Source: an uncultured bacterium (lineage in GTDB: Bacteria > Acidobacteriota > UBA890). From it: 7,468 nt of DNA. Shown here piece by piece: positions 5,820-7,468 of the stretch. The stretch's first letter is position 1; each line of letters starts with the position of its first letter. Location of the stretch: positions 1 to 7,468 of the forward strand of contig CALAKE010000664.1 in NCBI GenBank assembly GCA_937922775.1, in the 5' to 3' direction. The notes under the pieces were generated by a model. It worked only from the letters and a program-made list of their open reading frames with translations. It was not told the DNA's origin and did not search any database. A program made the translations under genes and the position numbers.

Positions 5820-6965
5820 CTTGCCCGTTGCAACCTGTTGAAGACCAGTTTCACGTTGGTTCTATTCTCCGTCGCCCTGGTAATGGCCGGCACGTCACAG
5901 ACGGTCGCCGAGCCAGGCGAATCGGGCGCGCCAGAGGCAAGCCCCTCGAGCGCCGCCGCACAAGATCGTGGCTCCCGCTTCCTGCGGCAGCCGGATGTCA
6001 GCGCCGGCGGCATCGCATTCGTGCACGCAAACGACCTTTGGCGGGTGAACCGCGACGGCGGGGAGGCCATTCGCCTGACCAGTTCCGACGGGGCGGAAAC
6101 CGATCCGGCCTTCAGCCCCGACGGCCGATGGATCGCCTTCAGCGGCCAGTACGGCGGGAACACCGACGTATACGTGATACCGGCGACCGGCGGGCAGCCT
6201 CAGCGTTTGACCTGGCACCCCGGCGCAGACGTGGTGCAGGGCTGGACACCTGACGGCGAAGTCCTCTTCCAGTCGGGCCGCACGGGGCAGCCGACCAAAT
6301 TGTGGCAGTTCTTCACCGTGCCGGTGGAGGGTGGCCTGCCGAAGGCGTTAGCCCTGCCGCAAGCGTACCTTGGCCAGATGTCAGCCGACGGCCGCATGAT
6401 CGCCTACCAGGAGATCGGCTACTGGGATCCCGAGTGGCGCAACTATCGCGGCGGCCAGGCACAACCGATTAGCATCGTGTCGACGGCGACCTGGGAGCGG
6501 ATGACGCCGCCTTGGGAGGGCGAGCGACAGATGGATCCGGTGTGGATGGACGGCGTCGTGATCTACATGTCGGAGCGCGACTACGCCAGCAACATCTGGT
6601 CGTTCGACCCGGCAACAGGAACCGAGAAACAGCTCACCTTCCACTCCGACTTCGACGTCAAGAGCGTGGGAGCCGGTGACGGGATGGTGGTCTACGAACA
6701 GGCCGGCTTTCTGCACGCGCTCGACCTGGCCAGCGGGCAGACGCGACAGCTCGTGATCCACGTGGCCGGCGATTTCAACTGGGCTCGATCGCGATGGGAG
6801 GACATACCTGCGGGAAGACTCGGCAACCCCCGCCTGTCGCCCACCGGCAAACGTGCCCTCTTCACCTACCGTGGCGACATCTTCAGCGTTCCAGCCAAGG
6901 AAGGTAGCTGGCGCAATCTGACCCGCACCCCCGGCACTGCCGACCGTAGCCCGCTTTTCCGGTAG
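5817..6965 (+). CDS. Tricorn-type S41 protease homologue, N-terminal propeller only (truncated)
   Basis: Tricorn homologues are large periplasmic or cytoplasmic peptidases of about 1,050-1,100 residues: beta-propellers, then a PDZ and an S41 serine protease domain. This frame is only 382 residues. Residues 1 to about 32 look like a Sec signal peptide (hydrophobic LVLFSVALVMAG). From about 55 the family opening FLRQPDVSAGGIAFV, NDLWRV and GGEAIRLTS is followed by propeller repeats with SPDGRWIAFSGQYGGNTDVY, GGQPQRLTWHP, FFTVPVEGGLPKAL, YRGGQAQPISI and LSPTGKRALFTYRGDIFSVPA. It reaches NLTRTPGTADRSP at 6953, where relatives continue AWSPDGK, but here only LFR and a stop follow. The catalytic domain is absent, so the piece alone is not a protease. 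The break coincides with the end of a ligase fragment on the other strand, pointing to a rearrangement or assembly join. Confidence 0.88.
   Translation: MLARCNLLKTSFTLVLFSVALVMAGTSQTVAEPGESGAPEASPSSAAAQDRGSRFLRQPDVSAGGIAFVHANDLWRVNRDGGEAIRLTSSDGAETDPAFSPDGRWIAFSGQYGGNTDVYVIPATGGQPQRLTWHPGADVVQGWTPDGEVLFQSGRTGQPTKLWQFFTVPVEGGLPKALALPQAYLGQMSADGRMIAYQEIGYWDPEWRNYRGGQAQPISIVSTATWERMTPPWEGERQMDPVWMDGVVIYMSERDYASNIWSFDPATGTEKQLTFHSDFDVKSVGAGDGMVVYEQAGFLHALDLASGQTRQLVIHVAGDFNWARSRWEDIPAGRLGNPRLSPTGKRALFTYRGDIFSVPAKEGSWRNLTRTPGTADRSPLFR
6951..6958. other. Junction between two unrelated sequences
   Basis: Left of this point the plus strand encodes Tricorn homology up to RSP (6953). Right of it the minus strand encodes ligase homology down to FYRK (6956). 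Both genes lose the rest of their family sequence here, and base composition falls from GC-rich to clearly AT-richer. No insertion sequence, terminal repeat or attachment site is visible, and only a few bases are ambiguous. Confidence 0.75.
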
Positions 6966-7129
6966 AAAGGGGAGTTTTCATAGGCATATGCCAGCTGGGA
7001 TTGCAGCTTGGGTATGATAATTTCCTGTTCCCTTTTAGCGGGATCCATAGTTTCCGATCGCTCATCCCAGTAGATTGAAGACGAAGACGGCAGATAAGCC
7101 CGATCATAATCAGGAGGCCATTTTTTCAT
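6956..7129 (-). pseudogene. Phenylacetate-CoA ligase-like N-terminal fragment
   Basis: From ATG 7129 the minus strand encodes MKKWPPDYDRAYLP, IYWDERSETMDPAKREQ, IIPKLQSQLAYAYENSPFYRK. The WDERSETMDPAKRE block and AYENSPFYRK match the conserved opening of phenylacetate-CoA ligases (PaaK-like adenylate-forming enzymes), which activate aryl or related acids with ATP and CoA. Only about 58 of the usual 430 or so residues are present, and none of the ATP-binding motifs. After FYRK the frame stays open to 6866 but reads the antisense of the Tricorn gene, giving a meaningless tail. The start has AGGA 9 nt upstream (7142-7139); a TTG at 7138 is less likely. Codon use is AT-richer than in the genes to the left. 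It could be the intact start of a gene cut by an assembly error rather than a true pseudogene. Confidence 0.72.
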
Positions 7130-7171
7130 GCTAAACAATCCTGTATTTTGGTTGAATTTTTATTGGAGGGA

Positions 7172-7200
7172 ACGCTACAACAATTATTTCATAAGGTCAA
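7172..7200 (-). promoter_or_regulatory. Weak candidate sigma70 promoter for the ligase-like gene
   Basis: On the minus strand TTGACC (7200-7195, five of six) is followed after 17 nt by TAGCGT (7177-7172, three of six). Transcription would start about 35 nt before the ATG at 7129. The -10 is poor. Confidence 0.25.
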
Positions 7201-7246
7201 ATTGTTCTTGTGCACCGGGTTTGTCGTCTTTTGGCAAAGCGAATTA

Positions 7247-7269
7247 AATAATCGGCATTGCCGATTATT
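7247..7269. repeat. Perfect 10-bp inverted repeat with 3-nt spacer
   Basis: AATAATCGGC (7247-7256) and GCCGATTATT (7260-7269) are exact reverse complements around ATT. The dyad lies about 77 nt past the stop of the regulator gene and 118 nt before the ligase-like start. On the minus strand it runs into TAATTCGC rather than a T-tract, so an operator for a dimeric regulator is somewhat more likely than a terminator. Confidence 0.6.
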
Positions 7270-7345
7270 AGCTGAATCTTCAAAATATTGGTATTTATTT
7301 GGGTCGCAAGCGGATAAAAGCATCAGGAGAAGTAAGCATCGGTCG

Positions 7346-7468
7346 TCAACCGGCTTGGGTGGTCAGCACTTTTTTTAAATCAATTCTATATTTTTTCATG
7401 CGATTCCAAACCGTTACACGATTGATGCCGAGTATGCGTGCCGCCTGGGACTGATTGCCGTTGGTTTT
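7346..7468 (-). CDS. C-terminal Fis-type helix-turn-helix of a sigma54 (NtrC-family) activator, partial
   Basis: The minus strand from the window edge encodes 40 residues then TGA. KTNGNQSQAARILGINRVTVWNRMKKYRI is the C-terminal Fis-type DNA-binding helix-turn-helix that ends NtrC-family enhancer-binding proteins: helix one N-x-S-Q-A-A-R-I-L-G, turn I-N, recognition helix R-V-T-V-W-N-R-M-K-K-Y. In that family an AAA+ domain (and often a receiver or PAS domain) precedes it, but that part lies beyond the window, so another Fis-like protein is possible. A short tail LKKVLTTQAG follows the motif. It is co-oriented with and upstream of the ligase-like gene, suggesting it may control it. The DNA is AT-richer than the left part of the window. 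Confidence 0.78.
   Translation of the reverse strand, partial: KTNGNQSQAARILGINRVTVWNRMKKYRIDLKKVLTTQAG

Larger units (their letters stand above)
7130..7345. other. AT-rich intergenic region between the regulator and ligase genes
   Basis: These 216 bases separate two minus-strand genes and hold the dyad at 7247-7269 and one weak promoter candidate at 7172-7200. I looked for a sigma54 -24/-12 pair (GG and GC ten bases apart in context) on the minus strand and found no convincing match. The plus-strand open frame here encodes nothing recognisable. Confidence 0.5.

Noticed and set aside
6866..6955. Extension of the ligase-like frame through the Tricorn gene as a real fusion protein
   Set aside because: The sequence past FYRK is the antisense of conserved Tricorn propeller sequence and matches nothing in the ligase family.
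7148..7378. Plus-strand open frame of 76 codons in the AT-rich end
   Set aside because: It has no recognisable motif, crosses a dyad and overlaps antisense the conserved helix-turn-helix gene.
1..7468. CRISPR array, tRNA or rRNA gene, or insertion-sequence ends
   Set aside because: No regularly spaced repeats, no tRNA cloverleaf pattern, no rRNA-like sequence and no transposase or terminal inverted repeats were seen on reading both strands.

Overview
The window is mostly a GC-rich bacterial sequence (about positions 1-6953) joined at a sharp point to a visibly AT-richer stretch (about 6957-7468). The left part carries many exported proteins: five of its seven genes have signal peptides with a cysteine at or near a lipobox, one more has an ordinary Sec-type signal, and only a small YceH-like protein looks cytoplasmic. 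Signal-peptidase-II lipoproteins and a Tricorn/S41 homologue suggest a Gram-negative, peptide-using environmental bacterium. I cannot name the lineage from sequence alone.

Layout from left to right. (1) 1-1523, minus: family 5 (peptide/oligopeptide type) ABC-transporter substrate-binding lipoprotein, cut by the window edge close to its C-terminus. (2) 1524-1805: divergent control region. (3) 1806-3266, plus: lipoprotein form of an M24 aminopeptidase P, with Asp where the family normally has the first metal-binding Glu. (4) 3357-3638, minus: a short YceH/DUF480 protein that keeps the first winged helix and the C-terminal coiled coil but lacks the middle. (5) 3847-4248, minus: small exported protein of unknown function, followed by a clear intrinsic terminator. 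(6) 4249-4613: a second divergent intergenic region with short repeats. (7) 4614-5018, plus: small TTG-started lipoprotein with four mature cysteines, followed by a strong hairpin. (8) 5083-5688, plus: DUF1566-domain lipoprotein. (9) 5817-6965, plus: N-terminal beta-propeller part of a Tricorn-type protease, cut short.

At about 6951-6958 the Tricorn homology stops and, on the opposite strand, the N-terminus of a phenylacetate-CoA-ligase-like protein (6956-7129) stops at the same place. Upstream of that fragment, at the right edge, is the C-terminal Fis-type helix-turn-helix of a sigma54-type activator (7346-7468). Two genes broken at one point with a change in base composition mean a recombination junction or, at least as likely, an assembly chimera.

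Functionally, the substrate-binding lipoprotein, the membrane-anchored proline aminopeptidase and the Tricorn homologue all fit uptake and breakdown of peptides at the cell surface. That link is inferred from families and proximity. I see no convincing new multi-gene system. The most notable items are the double-truncation junction, the YceH internal deletion and the altered metal site of the aminopeptidase.
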